From contig CAJNDS010002155.1 of the NCBI GenBank assembly GCA_905221605.1, forward strand, positions 436,001 through 500,000: 64,000 nucleotides of DNA, given 5' to 3'. Positions within the stretch are counted from its first letter, which is position 1. Each line of letters opens with the position of its first letter. A model generated the notes under the pieces. The model made no database searches. It saw only the letters and a program-made list of their open reading frames with translations, and was not told the origin of the DNA. A program made the translations under genes and the position numbers. This DNA comes from Symbiodinium natans (lineage: Eukaryota; Sar; Dinophyceae; Suessiales; Symbiodiniaceae). Positions 50,406 to 62,040 of this stretch are shown here, piece by piece.

Positions 50406-50999
50406 AGGACTGCAACAAGCGCTTAGGGTTCAGGCACTTGAGGCACTGCTTGGTGCAGGACACTTCCTAAAAACATTCGGGAGTTATGCAAGATCTGAGA
50501 TCCGGTTTCTGCCTATGTTATCAGGTATCCCGTCCTACCTCTAGACTCAGAACGTTGGAGAGCTAGTGCAAGCAGGCATACGCGCATGTTCATAGGACAC
50601 TCCGAAAGGCCTGCTGCAAATGGAATGGGTAATTTGTCAGCGCAAGGAAGCAGCGTACGAAACTACACTAGTATCAACGGCTTAGCCACCGTAAGCAACA
50701 ACGCAGCTGGCTTAAACAAGCTCCCGTAATAAGCAGGGGTCCATTCCGGCCTTCAAAGACAAGCTGTCTGGCCGTCGTAGAAATTTCGGGTGGGGTCACA
50801 GCCCAAGCAAGCCATCAAAACATAAAACTCCGAAACTTCCCCGAAACCCCCGAAACCCTAAACCCCTGAACCCCCAACCCTAAACCCCAAAAACTCAACG
50901 CCTAAACCCCTAAACCCCTAAACCCCGAAACCCCGAAACCCCTAAACCCCGAAATCCTCAAATCTCTTTGGGGTGCCCTCTGAGAATGCCTCGGGGCGG

Positions 51000-51050
51000 A
51001 GACCGGTGTCCTCCAGGGCCGCGCGCACGGTAGAAGCACATGAGGTACCC
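51000..51050 (-). CDS. Candidate exon
   Basis: Minus frame ALEDTGLRPEAFSEGT. A similar small exon may lie at 51740-51785 (AEADLLLPKSVGKP). Confidence 0.4.
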
Positions 51051-51074
51051 CTGACCTGATAGGGGTTTGGAGGT

Positions 51075-51195
51075 TTCAGGGTTTAGGGTTTAGGGTTTAG
51101 GGTTTAGGGTCTAGGGTTTAGGGTTTAGGGTTTAGGGTTTAGGGTTTAGGGTTTAGGGTTTAGGGTTTAGGGTTTAGGGTTTAGGGTTGAGGGTA
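51075..51195 (+). repeat. TTTAGGG array
   Basis: About sixteen units; a CCCTAAA array at 51835-51905 and another at 52208-52268 follow. These are almost the last telomere-like blocks before 63 kb. Confidence 0.95.
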
Positions 51196-52489
51196 AATTA
51201 AGGGTTTAGGGCTTCAGGGTCTAGGGGTCAGGGCTCTAGGGGTTTAGGAGTTCAGAGGTGTTGGGTCTTGGGGTTGTAGGGGCTAAGGCCGTAGGGTTTT
51301 CAGGGCTCGAGGCACGTTATGGGGCTTTCAAAGCTTGACCTTTCGGAGCCTTCGGGGTTCAGGAGCCTTCTTTGGGCGGGCACGTGTTGATTCTTGCAGG
51401 GCCTCCAAATCTTCGGGATTCGGGGCTCTGCTCTATACTTCATACCATGATGTTTGATCTTCCCTTGGGCCTTCTATGAACAAAATATGAACAACAAGTA
51501 GGCGTGATTCCTAAGGCAGCTATAGTGCTGAGTATCGGCTACTGCAAAGGAGGCTTCAGGAGCCTAGCTCAGGCTAAAAATCCTGAACCAACAGCCCTGT
51601 AGGCTTGAACTCTTACAAATTATATCTTACAAACCCGTAAACCCTAACCCCGAACTTTCTAAACCCAACCCTAACCCTAAACCCGAAACCCGAAACCCTG
51701 AAGCTCTGAAGCCCTAAACCCTAAACCCTGAAGCCCTAAAGCTCAGGGCTTCCCGACCGATTTTGGCAGCAGGAGGTCTGCCTCTGCTGTCAGGGTTGTG
51801 GGGGGTTTAGGGTCTCGGGCTTAGTAAACCCTGAACCTAAACCCTAAACCCTAAACCCTAAACCCTAAACCCTAAACCCTAAACCCTAAACCCTAAACCC
51901 TAAACTCCAAACCATAGGGCTTGCAGCAGATTTGAGACCCCGTAGTCTGGGTCTGGGTGGGCTGCTGGGGCCTTCGGCAAGTGTCTGCCCCCAGAGATGA
52001 AACCCCCGCAATCCTAAAAACACCGGCAGAAAAAAGATCTCGAGCCATGCTCTACACGCAAACTCTACACCCTAAACCCAAAAACCTCTAGGGTCAATCC
52101 CGCCAGGCGATCTCTGTCGAGCAAATTGAGGTTCGAAAGGTGACAAAACCTACCTCCCAAGCCCAAAGAAAGCTGCCGCCCTCAACAAATCATTGTCCTA
52201 AACTGAAGCCCTAAACCCTAAACCCTAAACCCTAAACCCAACCCTAAACCCTAAACCCTAAACCCTAATTGTCCCAGCCTCGACCATCCGTGCCAGCCGG
52301 AGGCGCAAGCGGTTTTTGGGCTACCCGTGTGGGCTTCGGGGTTTCAACATCTGTCGGGTTCGAGGCTTAGGTAGGCTTAGGCCATGGGATGAGGGGGTCG
52401 GGGTGCAGGTTGTTGGGCTGCGGGCTTTGGGATCTGCTGTTGTTTGATGTGAGCTTGGATTATCTTATATCTACGTATATACATATTAT

Positions 52490-52565
52490 ATACATCTTGT
52501 TTATACACCCATATACATATATATATATATATATTAAATATTTATATCATATACACATATATGCA
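52490..52565. repeat. (TA)n / TATACA microsatellite
   Basis: AT-rich alternating tract. Confidence 0.9.
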
Positions 52566-52663
52566 TGTCTGCATCTAATCGAAAGCAAGGTATTCCTTTC
52601 AAGAACCCCTACAGCCTGTAAAAGCTGTCGAAAACCCGGGCTCGATCCTTATGCTTATGACTT

Positions 52664-53236
52664 ATGATGATTGCAAACTGGTACCTGGCCAGGCGCACTT
52701 CTGTGCAGCAACGAACGGAACATGAAATTGCGCAAAGCATTCTCAGAAACAGATCCCCGACCCTGGAAGTGCCGGAGGTGCCCCCATGTTGGTGTAGCTA
52801 CCCCTGCGCTGGCAACTTGTTTTGCTGGGCACAACACACGCCCGAAGCCACTTGGCGGCCTTGGTTTGGTGTTGCTTCTGGAGGGATGCCTCGGGCGCAC
52901 GCCCGGATTGCATCGGGACAAAACTTAAAAGTTCACATGTGCCAGAGGGTTGAGGCACAGGTTAAAAGGCCGCGGTGCGGCTGTAAGGTCAGCATGTTAC
53001 TAGCACTCGGCTGATACAGGAGACCGGGCTGCTTGCGAGGCAGCTGCCTGATGACTTGCAATCAATCCATCCTGAACAAGCTGATAAAGCGGCACAGCCA
53101 TACTTTAGGCCGGGCAGGCAGCTGCAGCAAACTAGCTTCTAAAATGCAAGGAGCCTTTAGGGTTCAAGGCTTCCCAAGCTGGACATGTAGTGGCTGCCCG
53201 ATATGACAGTCATTGTGGGCTGCTGGTGGTACGTCC
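52664..53236. repeat. Duplicated 3' flank, copy 1
   Basis: Matches 63328-63887 over its whole length with scattered substitutions (shared CTGCGCTGGCAACTTGTTTT, GGTCAGCATGTTACTAGCAC). Both copies lie immediately downstream of a terminal exon ending in SDGSRRRRKDDD. Confidence 0.9.
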
Positions 53237-53323
53237 TTAGTCGTCATCCTTGCGACGGCGGCGACTGCCATCGGAGTCGTCATCCTTGAAGATGCGGCGG
53301 CGCGTGCCATCCTCGTCATCGTC
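53237..53323 (-). CDS. Terminal exon, Asp/Arg repeat protein
   Basis: After GGGAG|G the frame DDDEDGTRRRIFKDDDSDGS, then RRRRKDDD, ends at a TAA (53237-53239); 87 bases. It carries the same RRRIFK motif as the large exon of the vWD gene. It is probably the last exon of that gene or of a partial duplicate. Confidence 0.65.
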   Translation of the reverse strand, partial: DDDEDGTRRRIFKDDDSDGSRRRRKDDD

Positions 53324-53479
53324 CTCCCCCAGCACACAAAGTCGTTAAGTTGCTCCCATATCGACCCCCTTTATCCCCCACCTCTGATCCCTTTGAAGTC
53401 CTGTTGCATTCGCTTCAAGAGGTTTGCATGGAAAACCGCAAATATCATGCGGCGAGACAATCATACGAACTGCAAAGAG

Positions 53480-54870
53480 CCCTCGGGTTCAAAACATGTC
53501 GTCGTCCTTGAAGATGCGGCGGCGCGTGCCATCCTGGTCATCGTCGTCCTCCCCAGCACACAAAGTCGTCAAAAGGCTCCCATATGGAGCCCCTTTATCC
53601 CCCACCTCTGATCCCTTTGAACAAGGCCTGTTGCATTCATGTCAGGTGCTCTGCTTGGAAACCCGCGATCTTTATGCGGTGAGACAATTATACGAACTGC
53701 AAAGAGCCCTCGGGTTCAAAACATGTCGTCGTCCTTGAAGATGCGGCGGCGCGTGCCATCCTGGTCATCGTCGTCCTCCCAGCACAACATCGTTGAGAGG
53801 CTCCCATATGGACCCCCTTTATGGCCCACCTCTGATCCCTTTGAACAAGGCCTGTTGCATTCATTTCAGGAGCTTTGCTTGGAAACCCGCAATCTTTATG
53901 CGGTGAGACAATTATACGAACTGCAAAGAGCCCTCGGGTTCAAAACATGTCGTCGTCCTTGAAGATGCGGCGGCGCGTGCCATCCTGGTCATCGTCGTCC
54001 TCCCAGCACAACATCGTTGAGAGGCTCCCATATGGACCCCCTTTATGGCCCACCTCTGATCCCTTTGAACAAGGCCTGTTGCATTCATTTCAGGAGCTTT
54101 GCTTGGAAACCCGCAATCTTTATGCGGTGCGACAATTATACGAACTGCAAAGAGCCCTCGGGTTCAAAACATGTCGTCGTCCTTGAAGATGCGGCGGCGC
54201 GTGCCATCCTGGTCATCGTCGTCCTCCCAGCACAACATCGTTGAGAGGCTCCCATATGGACCCCCTTTATGGCCCACCTCTGATCCCTTTGAACAAGGCC
54301 TGTTGCATTCATTTCAGGAGCTTTGCTTGGAAACCCGCAATCTTTATGCGGTGCGACAATTATACGAACTGCAAAGAGCCCTCGGGTTCAAAACATGTCG
54401 TCGTCCTTGAAGATGCGGCGGCGCGTGCCATCCTGGTCATCGTCGTCCTCCCAGCACAACATCGTTGAGAGGCTCCCATATGGACCCCCTTTATGGCCCA
54501 CCTCTGATCCCTTTGAACAAGGCCTGTTGCATTCATTTCAGGAGCTTTGCTTGGAAACCCGCAATCTTTATGCGGTGCGACAATTATACGAACTGCAAAG
54601 AGCCCTCGGGTTCAAAACATGTCGTCGTCCTTGAAGATGCGGCGGCGCGTGCCATCCTGGTCATCGTCGTCCTCCCAGCACAACATCGTTGAGAGGCTCC
54701 CATATGGACCCCCTTTATCCCCCACCTCTGATCCCTTTGAACAAGGCCTGTTGCATTCAGTTCAGGAGGTTTTTGGGTTCATCATCGTCCTTGAAGATAC
54801 GGCGGCGCGTGCCATCATCGTCCTTGAAGATGCGGCGGCGCGTGCCATCGTCATCGTCGTCCTCCCAGTG
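53480..54870 (-). repeat. 224-bp tandem array, one candidate RRRIFK mini-exon per unit
   Basis: The GATGCGGCGGCGCGTGCCAT core occurs at 53513, 53740, 53964, 54188, 54412 and 54636 (spacing 227, then 224 four times). Two closely spaced cores at 54796 (one substitution) and 54829 end the array. On the minus strand each unit has a GAG|GACGACGAT acceptor, 42 bases encoding DDDDQDGTRRRIFK and AAG|GACGACGAC, a GA-type donor. The remaining 182 bases are intron-like and nearly identical between units. The 42-base exon is in phase 0 at both ends, so any number of copies keeps the frame. Whether they are spliced is not known. Confidence 0.85.
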
Positions 54871-55093
54871 TTGAAGCGGGCACGGCTGCAATTTAGGCCC
54901 GGGCAGCTGGCTGCAGCAAGAAGCCGATCAGAGGTTCCCATATGGGGGTTTTACGATATTAAGGGTAAATTACTGGGGTCCTGATTATCAAGGGATCCGA
55001 CAGCCCAAGAAAGTAGCAACAAGTGGTTCGTTCGACGCTCAGCGAACCTTCTGGATGGAAGACTGATTTCGGGGCAGAATGCCATTCATGCAT

Positions 55094-55168
55094 ATATATA
55101 TATATATATGTAGATATATATATATATATATACATAGATATATATATATATGTATATATATATATATC
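55094..55168. repeat. (TA)n microsatellite
   Basis: TATATATG/TAGATATA alternations. Confidence 0.95.
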
Positions 55169-55400
55169 GCCTACTGGAGGTGCTAGTGAAAAATGAATTG
55201 GCCCAAGCAGTGCTTTAAGCCAGAGAAAATGCTTTGCATGGATTTCTGTGGGGAATCCACTGGCAAAGCCCAGAAACATTCTACAAGATAAGGCGCATGT
55301 GCAGACATGTTGTTGACCGGAACCCTCCGCGAATCCCAACGTGCGCAACCAGCGACCCGTGCGAATCCTTCTGTGTTTAGGGGTTAAGGATAATTAGGTT

Positions 55401-55677
55401 CATGATCGATGGGCTGCTGCCCTGTGCTGGAGTTCCGCGCGTTCTTCGGTTAGGCCTTGCTTGGAGAGCGCGCCTCCAAGTGCCCAGTGAGCGACTCTCG
55501 CAAAAGCTCGTGCCTCTGGGGCTGGCGATGCGGGCGATCTATCGTCGCTTCACCACTCTTCACTTTTCTTCTACAGAGGTTTCATACCCTAGGTTTGTGC
55601 CTCTTGTGAGCCATGCCTTTTACTCATCCCGACCTAGCTTGGTGGCCAGCGCTCGGGACAAACGGAGCTGTTCTTGA
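55401..55677 (+). other. Open plus frame of unknown status
   Basis: A 91-codon frame (for example LGLAWRARLQVPSERLSQKL) in the intron of the minus-strand vWD gene. Basic, no recognisable domain. May be chance. Confidence 0.2.
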
Positions 55678-55685
55678 GTTCCTGG

Positions 55686-56130
55686 TCATAGATGTTCACG
55701 CACAACCCTCTGTTGTAACCCCGTCATGATCTGTTCCACCCAGGCGTGTTGAGTGATGAGGTCCGTTTGCTGCCAATATTGCGGTACCTTGGCAAGGGCC
55801 TGTGCCGCTGCATCAAGGACATCATTTCTCCATACTGCCTGTTGGCGTATAACCATTTCTTCCATTGAGGCCAAAAGGCCACAATCTCTTGGCCTGCCTG
55901 TTCAATAGAAGAGGGTGGCATCATGGGTCGAAATTGTATTCTAAGGTCACGACTTAAAGTGCATGGTGGTTCGATTTCTGTGCGAATCTGGCACAGCACC
56001 CTGTGGCCAAAACTTGGCTCGACTATATAACCACAAATGGTTCTTCGACTATTTTGGAAAGTCGGAACCAACGACAGGCTCCACCACAAACGGTCCACGA
56101 ACCCGCAAAGCCTTGCGAACCCCCTTGCGG
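55686..56130 (-). pseudogene. Two overlapping protein-like frames, broken by a frame change
   Basis: One minus frame (56040-55865) reads TEIEPPCTLSRDLRIQFRPM and then SSIEQAGQEIVAF. A second (55874-55686) reads LDAAAQALAKVPQYWQQTDL and then ITQHAWVEQIMTGLQQ before a TGA. Composition changes frame at about 55865, which suggests a decayed gene or an unplaced junction. Family unknown. Confidence 0.35.
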
Positions 56131-56142
56131 TTCGAACGGTGT

Positions 56143-56185
56143 CATCGTCCTTGAAGATGCGGCGGCGCGTGCCGTCGTCATCGTC
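56143..56185 (-). CDS. Isolated RRRIFK mini-exon
   Basis: GTGAG|G acceptor; DDDDDGTRRRIFK, then a GA-type AAG|GACGAT. Single copy between the large exon (ends about 56640) and the 224-bp array; flanking intron sequence differs from the array units. Confidence 0.6.
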
Positions 56186-56595
56186 GTCCTCACAGTGCTG
56201 AAAACGGCTCCAGCTATATGCTTCGGACGTCCTCACTCTACAGCAACTTTGACATCGAACATCCTCCTACTTCCAAACATGATGGGAACTGCGTTTCAGT
56301 AGGGACCTTCCACGATTAGGCACCTGAAGGATACTCCAGAAATCTGCGGTAGGCACAGGGGTGCTACTCAACTCCAGGGATACTTCCCACCCATCACTGA
56401 TACTCGCGGAGCGGGCACTCGCCGGATACTTCGAATGATACTCCGAATATCTCCGAATGATACTGGAGATGGACGGGATACTCTGTGCGCACACGAGACC
56501 CGCGCGAGGAGGAGCCTTGAAAAGATTGAAGGTGGACAAAAAATTTGACGACATGCACATGGAGAGCCGTTTATAAAGAAACCACATGTTACGGC

Positions 56596-59500
56596 TCAGC
56601 TGCCATCGTGGGCTACTCTGCTGCACTTCCTTCTACGGTCATCTTGGTCCTTGCGGCGGCGCCGGCTGTTGTCATCGTCGTCCGGGCCGCCCGGGGTGGT
56701 CGAGCAAGTGGTGGTCGTGGTAGTGGTGAAGTATGGGCAAGTTTCCACGACTGGGGCCGTGGTCGTTGTTGTCGTGGTGGTGGAAGGCGGCCGCCCACAG
56801 TACTTGCCACACTCCACGCAGTAATGGTCCAGACCCGGCTTCAGCTGCCGAGCAAACTTGGAATGGCACCGGTGCAGGCACCAGTAGAGCTCCGTGCCCT
56901 CCAGCTGGAAGCCGTAGCAGATCTGCTTGCACATGGTGTTCTCGTCCACGCACTTGACTGGACCCTCGTCATCGTCCTCATCGTCCGCATCGTCCTCATC
57001 GTCCTCATCGTCCTCATCGTCCTCGTCATCATCCTCGCCCTCGTCATCGTCATCGTCCTTTGGAGCATCATCGTCCTTTGGAGCATCATCGTCCTTTGGA
57101 GCATCATCGTCGTCCTTGAAGATGCGGCGGCGCGTCCCATCCTTGTCATCGTCGTCCTTGAAGATGCGGCGGCGCGTCCCATCCTTGTCATCATCGTCCT
57201 TGAAGATGCGGCGGCGCGTCCCATCCTTGTCATCGTCGTCCTTGAAGATGCGGCGGCGCGTGCCGTCGTCGTCCTTGAAGATGCGGCGGCGCGTCCCATC
57301 CTTGTCATCGTCGTCCTTGAAGATGCGGCGGCGCGTGCCGTCATCGTCCTTGAAGATGCGGCGGCGCGTCCCATCCTTGTCATCGTCGTCCTTGAAGATG
57401 CGGCGGCGCGTCCCATCGTCGTCCTTGAAGATGCGGCGGCGCGTGTCGTCGTCATCCTTGAAGATGCGGCGGCGCGCGTCGTCGTCGTCCTTGGGCCGAA
57501 TGATGACGATCCGTCGAGATCTCCTTGAGCGGGAGCCGATCGTCCGGGAGCGAGAGCTGAAGGACCTGCGCGACCTACGAGACCTCCTGGAGCGAGAGCT
57601 GAAGACCCTTCTGCTGCGAGAACTCAAAGATCTCCTGCTGCGGGACGAGATTGACCTCCTTGACTCTAAGTCTAAGTTGGACTCCGAGTCAGTGATCTCC
57701 AGAAAGGACTTCTGGCTCTCGGACCGTCGGTGCTGGAGCAATCCCACGACCTCGGTCTCTTCCAGGAGGCTCGGACACATCCCAGCCTTGCAGTAGCGCC
57801 CGGTCGCGTGGATGAGCATGGAGCGGTGACCCGAGCAAACCTGCATGCACGTGCTCCAGTCCTGAATGAGCATCGCCGTGCAGATCAGGTTGCACAGCAG
57901 CGGGCCGTTGCAGATGTTGGGCTTGTTTGGGGGATAGCTGGGGTCACGGTCCCCGTAGCTACGAGCCACCTCCCGCCTGTCTTCGGGATCCGAGGCGCAC
58001 ACGTCCTGGATGCAGTGCTGCAGCGTCCGCTGCTCCGGCGTGGTCTGCTCCGAGTTCTGCGGGTAGGTGACGCCCTCCAGCCAGACGGCCTCCTCCCGGC
58101 AGATGTCGGCGCCGTCCAGGTAGGAGAAGTTGAAGCCGTTCAGGTCCCGGGCCTCCAGGCACGTCATCTCCACGGACTCGCCAGGCCTCAGTCATCAGCA
58201 CAAGAAAGAATGGTCGAGGCTGACTACTGTACATCGGTGCTGAGCTGCTGAAGGGGGAGGAGACTCGGAGAGGGCTTCAAAAACGGCTGCGATGCGACGA
58301 AGGCGCGCGTTGTTGTCGGGCTTCTCGCAGACGCAGTGCGTGTCCCTGAGGCGGGTGTCGCAAGTCTTCGGCTCCCCTGTGTCCGAGTCGAAGTTGGCCG
58401 GGTCAGAGGCGTTGGTGAGGTTGCAAGCGAAGGCCTCGTTGGGGAACCTCCCGCGTCAGTTCGGGACTACTGGAGAAGAGTCCACAGAATTTCTCCCAAT
58501 CTCTCAAGTGCAACTCACCAGCCTAGGCAATTCTATCAAGATTCCTCAACTCCGCAAGGATGGTACACAACGATGGTGCGTTCCGATTCTAGTCACGATG
58601 GCACCCTACACCGCTATCATTCTGAATCTACTCTGGACCCTATAAAAACCCGCAGCCCTACACCCTACAAACCTTCAAAAAACGTGCGGTCATTTTGGGG
58701 AGCCTTCCCGTGCCAGGATCGTCCCGCACTCCCACGCATCGGGCGCCGCGGTCCTGGCAAAGGGATGCTAACGGTTTTACCATTTATCGTCTGGGGGGGG
58801 CTTAGGGTTTCGGGACATCCTTGCTCAGCACTTTTGCAAGGCCCGTGCTCCCTTCTCCCATCTCCCTCGCGCATGGGGGGGGGGGGGGGATCTGGCAGGT
58901 CTGCCCGGCAATCGTTCCTAAACCTGTGGCCTTTCTTTCATGGCTATATGGCAAGAAGTGGTTCCTCTGTTGACATAAGGCTTTGGGTCGGTTTGGGACG
59001 TGTAGCTGGTCCTGGTCCACACCTGAGGCCCTAGCACCGAACCTTAAACAGCACGGTCCTGGCACCAGTCTCGGCAAGTCCTGCGCGGGAACTTCGGGGT
59101 GTTCAAGTTCACGAAAGCGACCTGATGCCGAGGCGACTTCCGGACTTGGACTTGATTCATTTGAGATTCATAGGGACGTTTAGTAGGGTTGAAGGGTGCC
59201 GGCTGCCAGGGGCATCTCGAAAACAAAGGCATGGTGATCTCTCTTTCACGTGCTTGCTTGTATCACCCAGCTGCTTCTTTTAGGCCCAGAGTCCCCTTCA
59301 TTGGGGAATTTGAGCCCTTGCCACCCCCTCTCCCCGACAATCATTAGAAACGGCTCCGGACCGCTCTCGCTCTCGCTCTCAACTGAAGCTCTGAACTTCC
59401 CATTCCGCGAGCCGACGTAACGACCTATATGAATAGGCAATATTAGGCAATGATGAGACGCACCTTTGCAGCTAGTGGGAGCACGGCAAGATTTCGCGCA

Positions 59501-61593
59501 TCCGTGGCACACACCCGATGGCCACAAGCTCAGAAGAAAAACAGTAATTCATAAGACAACCGAAAAAGCGGCTCAGATGCCCCCTGGGCTAGGGACGCAG
59601 TTCTCCCCATCGTCCATCAACTCCTTGATGCGGTTGTTATTCTCGATGACCGCCGGGTCGTTGCTGGTCTCGTCCCTGAGTGGTGGACCAAGACGCTCTA
59701 CTAAGGTTAACAGGGTTTGAGGACCGGGTGGTGTAGGGTTTTCAGGGGTTTGGGGGTTTGGGGGCTTGGGCTTCAGCCTAGGGTTTCGATCGGGATTTGG
59801 GGCTTATCAGCGCATTGAAGAACAAGGCGACCGAACCGCGGCTTCCTGGGTCTTTAACATTCTAGCGCTGGTAGTGGTAAGCGCCTCCCCGCTGCATTGT
59901 TCCTGGTGTCCACCTGGCATCCGCACTGTTGACTACCCAAGAGGCAGGCCCTGACTGGTGGCCCGGTGATCATGAATCATTGGGTGTCTGGTTTAGGGTT
60001 AAATACCTGAACCCTTGCACCACAAGACAAGGGGCGGGATGCACTCCTTGTCGCTGGGGTGTCCGAACGGCCTGCACGCTGAACCCGTCAAAGGCAAAGC
60101 AAGCCCCCGAACCTCACGAACTCTGATCGACCCTACACATCCTACACCTTGAACAAAACCTACCCAACCCTGCCCCCCCCACACCCCCCTCCCCTAGAGA
60201 GGAATGACAGGCTAGGGGATTGAGTCGGATGGTGTTTTTAAGGCCCGCCACGGGCCTCATGAACTCGCAGCCCGGCTGGGTGACGTCACCACTGCCGGAC
60301 GCAGGGCACCCAGGCGGAGTGAGGGCGACGCCTTGGCATCTCAGGGTTTTGGAGGGTTTTGGGGCCCACGGGGGGTTTTTTTTGGGGGGGGAGGAGGGGG
60401 AGAAAGGCACAGTCACTGGCCCGTCCTGGCTACCCAAACTGTGCATATACACTGCGCACTCCACGGGAGATGCGAGCCGACGTCTACATCGCTGGGGTGT
60501 CGAGGGGCCATCTTCCTGGCAGAACTCGCAGAGGTCCTGCCAGAGGTTCGGCGCATCCGGCCTCGGTGCTTTGGGGCGGCAGCGAAGGGGTTGCGGTGGG
60601 ACGCGGGGGCTTAGGGGTATAGCGGCTATACAGCAGCGGCCATAGCGGGTAGGCTTGGGGACCGCCGAGCCGCGTCGTGAAGAGGTTCTCGTCGCTCTCC
60701 GGGTCGATCCACTGCGTCGAGAGCTTCCTTACATCGGGCCCCAAAAGGCGTGCGATGCATGGTACGTGCACACGCGCACGACTGCGTGAAGTTGAAGGGG
60801 GGGGGGGGGGGGGCATGTGCGGCATATGCATGCAAATCATGCGCCCGTGCACGCCCGAGGGGCTGCGCTCCGCAGATGCCCTCCTTGCCCCCGCTCGTCA
60901 TGGTGGCACAGCCCCAGGCCTTGATGACGATGTTGTTGTAGTAGGCGTCGGGGGTGAGCGCCAGGTTCCTCGCACTGCCGTAGAGAGGCTGGGTGTTGAT
61001 CTTGATGCGGACGCAGCTGTCATCGCTCACGAGGATGACGCCGGCCGCTGGGTCCGTGTCGTTCGATTTCAGGATCTTCAAGGTGGCGCTCTCGACGTTG
61101 GGGCTGCCCACCACGTACTCCTCCCCGATCCTCTTGACGATGTACTTGTCGCCGCCGTTCATGGTGATGGCGTAGGCGATGGCTGAGCTCAGCCGGGTGA
61201 AGAAGTACTGGCAGAAGAAGGCCTGGACCTCCACCGGGCCACCACAGGTGTCCGTCCTGGCCAGGCGCCAGATGCCCTGAGGCTGGAAGTCGAAGCCATC
61301 TTCGTATCCCTTACGCCAGCTGCTCTCCACATGCGGGTCGCCCGTGATGGTGCAGTCGTCGAAGCAGGTGGACGTCCAGTCGTCGACGTTGGCGCACTGG
61401 TCGCAGTCGCATTGCCTGGGGCATGTCAAGGTAGGGAAATGGGCAGGTGTGGAGGGGGGGAGGAGGTGATCCGGGAGGATCTGGGATAGCGACCCTCTGC
61501 CACGAGTCCACTTTCGATTCCGAGCCCGAGCGGCTGTCCCAGAGCCGCGAAGGCCCAGGCGCCCAGAAGGGCCAAGCGCAAGGCGGCCGCCAT
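56596..61593 (-). CDS. Secreted von Willebrand factor type D protein with Asp/Arg repeats, split gene
   Basis: The start at 61593 encodes a signal peptide (MAAALRLALLGAWAFAALG). Exon 61415-60871 is a vWD domain: CDCDQC, then CTITGDPHVESSW, YEDGFDFQPQGIWRL and paired Cys. Further exons: 60727-60663 (KLSTQWIDPESDENLFTT), 60561-60433 (LWQDLCEFCQEDGPSTPQRC), 60296-60225 (PGCEFMRPVAGLKNTIRL), 59675-59597 (DETSNDPAVIENNNRIKELM), 58447-58285 (Cys-rich, THCVCEKPDNNARLRRIA). The large exon from 58188 holds a Cys-rich module (NICNGPLLCNLIC), Arg/Ser tracts, ten RRRIFK-Asp repeats, a second Cys module (KCVDENTMCKQICYG), Thr-rich tracts and a stop at 56596 if not spliced near 56640. An extracellular or surface matrix protein is inferred; acidic runs could bind calcium. 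Some phases between exons are not reconciled, so an exon may be missing. Confidence 0.7.
57110..57490 (-). repeat. Coding minisatellite: ten RRRIFK repeats in one exon
   Basis: Units of 30-42 bases (KDDDGTRRRIF and KDDDDKDGTRRRIF forms) on the minus strand, alternating long and short in part. The same motif is used as separate mini-exons at 53.2-54.9 and 56.1 kb. Confidence 0.95.
60871..61415 (-). CDS. vWD-domain exon
   Basis: CCCCAG|G acceptor. The frame includes CANVDDWTSTCFDDCTITGD, FFCQYFFTRLSSAIAYAITM, VILVSDDSCVRIKINTQPLY and AYYNNIVIKAWGCATM, the beta-strand and Cys pattern of vWD domains; ends near GGKEGICG. At 181 codons it is by far the longest clean exon outside the repeat exon. 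Confidence 0.75.
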
Positions 61594-61754
61594 GTCTACC
61601 ACCCAGAACCCGAAGTCCTAAACCCAAACCCGAGCATCAACCAGATGAGGTTGCAGGATGTTGCAGGGAGCCACGCTGAGCAGGAGTTCCAGCCACAAAC
61701 CCCTTACACCCCTAAAGCCCTCCTAACCCATCGAGCCCTTAGGCCCTTGAAGAG

Positions 61755-62040
61755 TTCCCGCGGGTCTCAAGCAGAACATCACACACCGTTTGAGCTAAGC
61801 AAACCCTCACCTGCACCTCCCATAGCCTCAAACGGGAACCCGAATGGCTCACTCCCGATGCCCGGTGCCCGGAACCCGAACAGCCCTGAAGCGCAAACCA
61901 TTGCACCCCAAAGCCTAGAAACGCCCTCGGAACCCGAAACGGTACTGTAACCCCCAAACTGCTTGAGCCCCCGGGCCGGAACGGATGGAGGAGGTTGGGG
62001 CTGGGAGAACGGTTTGCTGTGTTATGTCCAGCTTTGAGGA
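61755..62040 (+). repeat. Large inverted repeat, left arm
   Basis: Complementary to 62772-63160 with roughly 90% identity by eye (shared AACCCCCAAACTGCTTGAGC, GGTTTGCTGTGTTAT). Lies 160 bp upstream of the vWD gene start. Confidence 0.9.

Noticed and set aside
53480-54870. CRISPR-like array
   Set aside because: The whole 224-bp unit is repeated, with no variable spacers; the genome is eukaryotic and the units contain coding-like sequence.
56545-57796. Plus-strand frames opposite the vWD gene repeat exon (VLEDAAARPILVIV and SSSLKMRRRVP)
   Set aside because: They are antisense shadows of the RRRIFK-Asp repeat; the minus frame has flanking Cys-rich modules and matched splice sites.
61441-61500. 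Continuous coding between the vWD exon and the signal peptide
   Set aside because: The intervening segment is Pro/Ser/His low complexity with an intron-like CCCCAG|G acceptor at 61415; the exact first donor could not be fixed.
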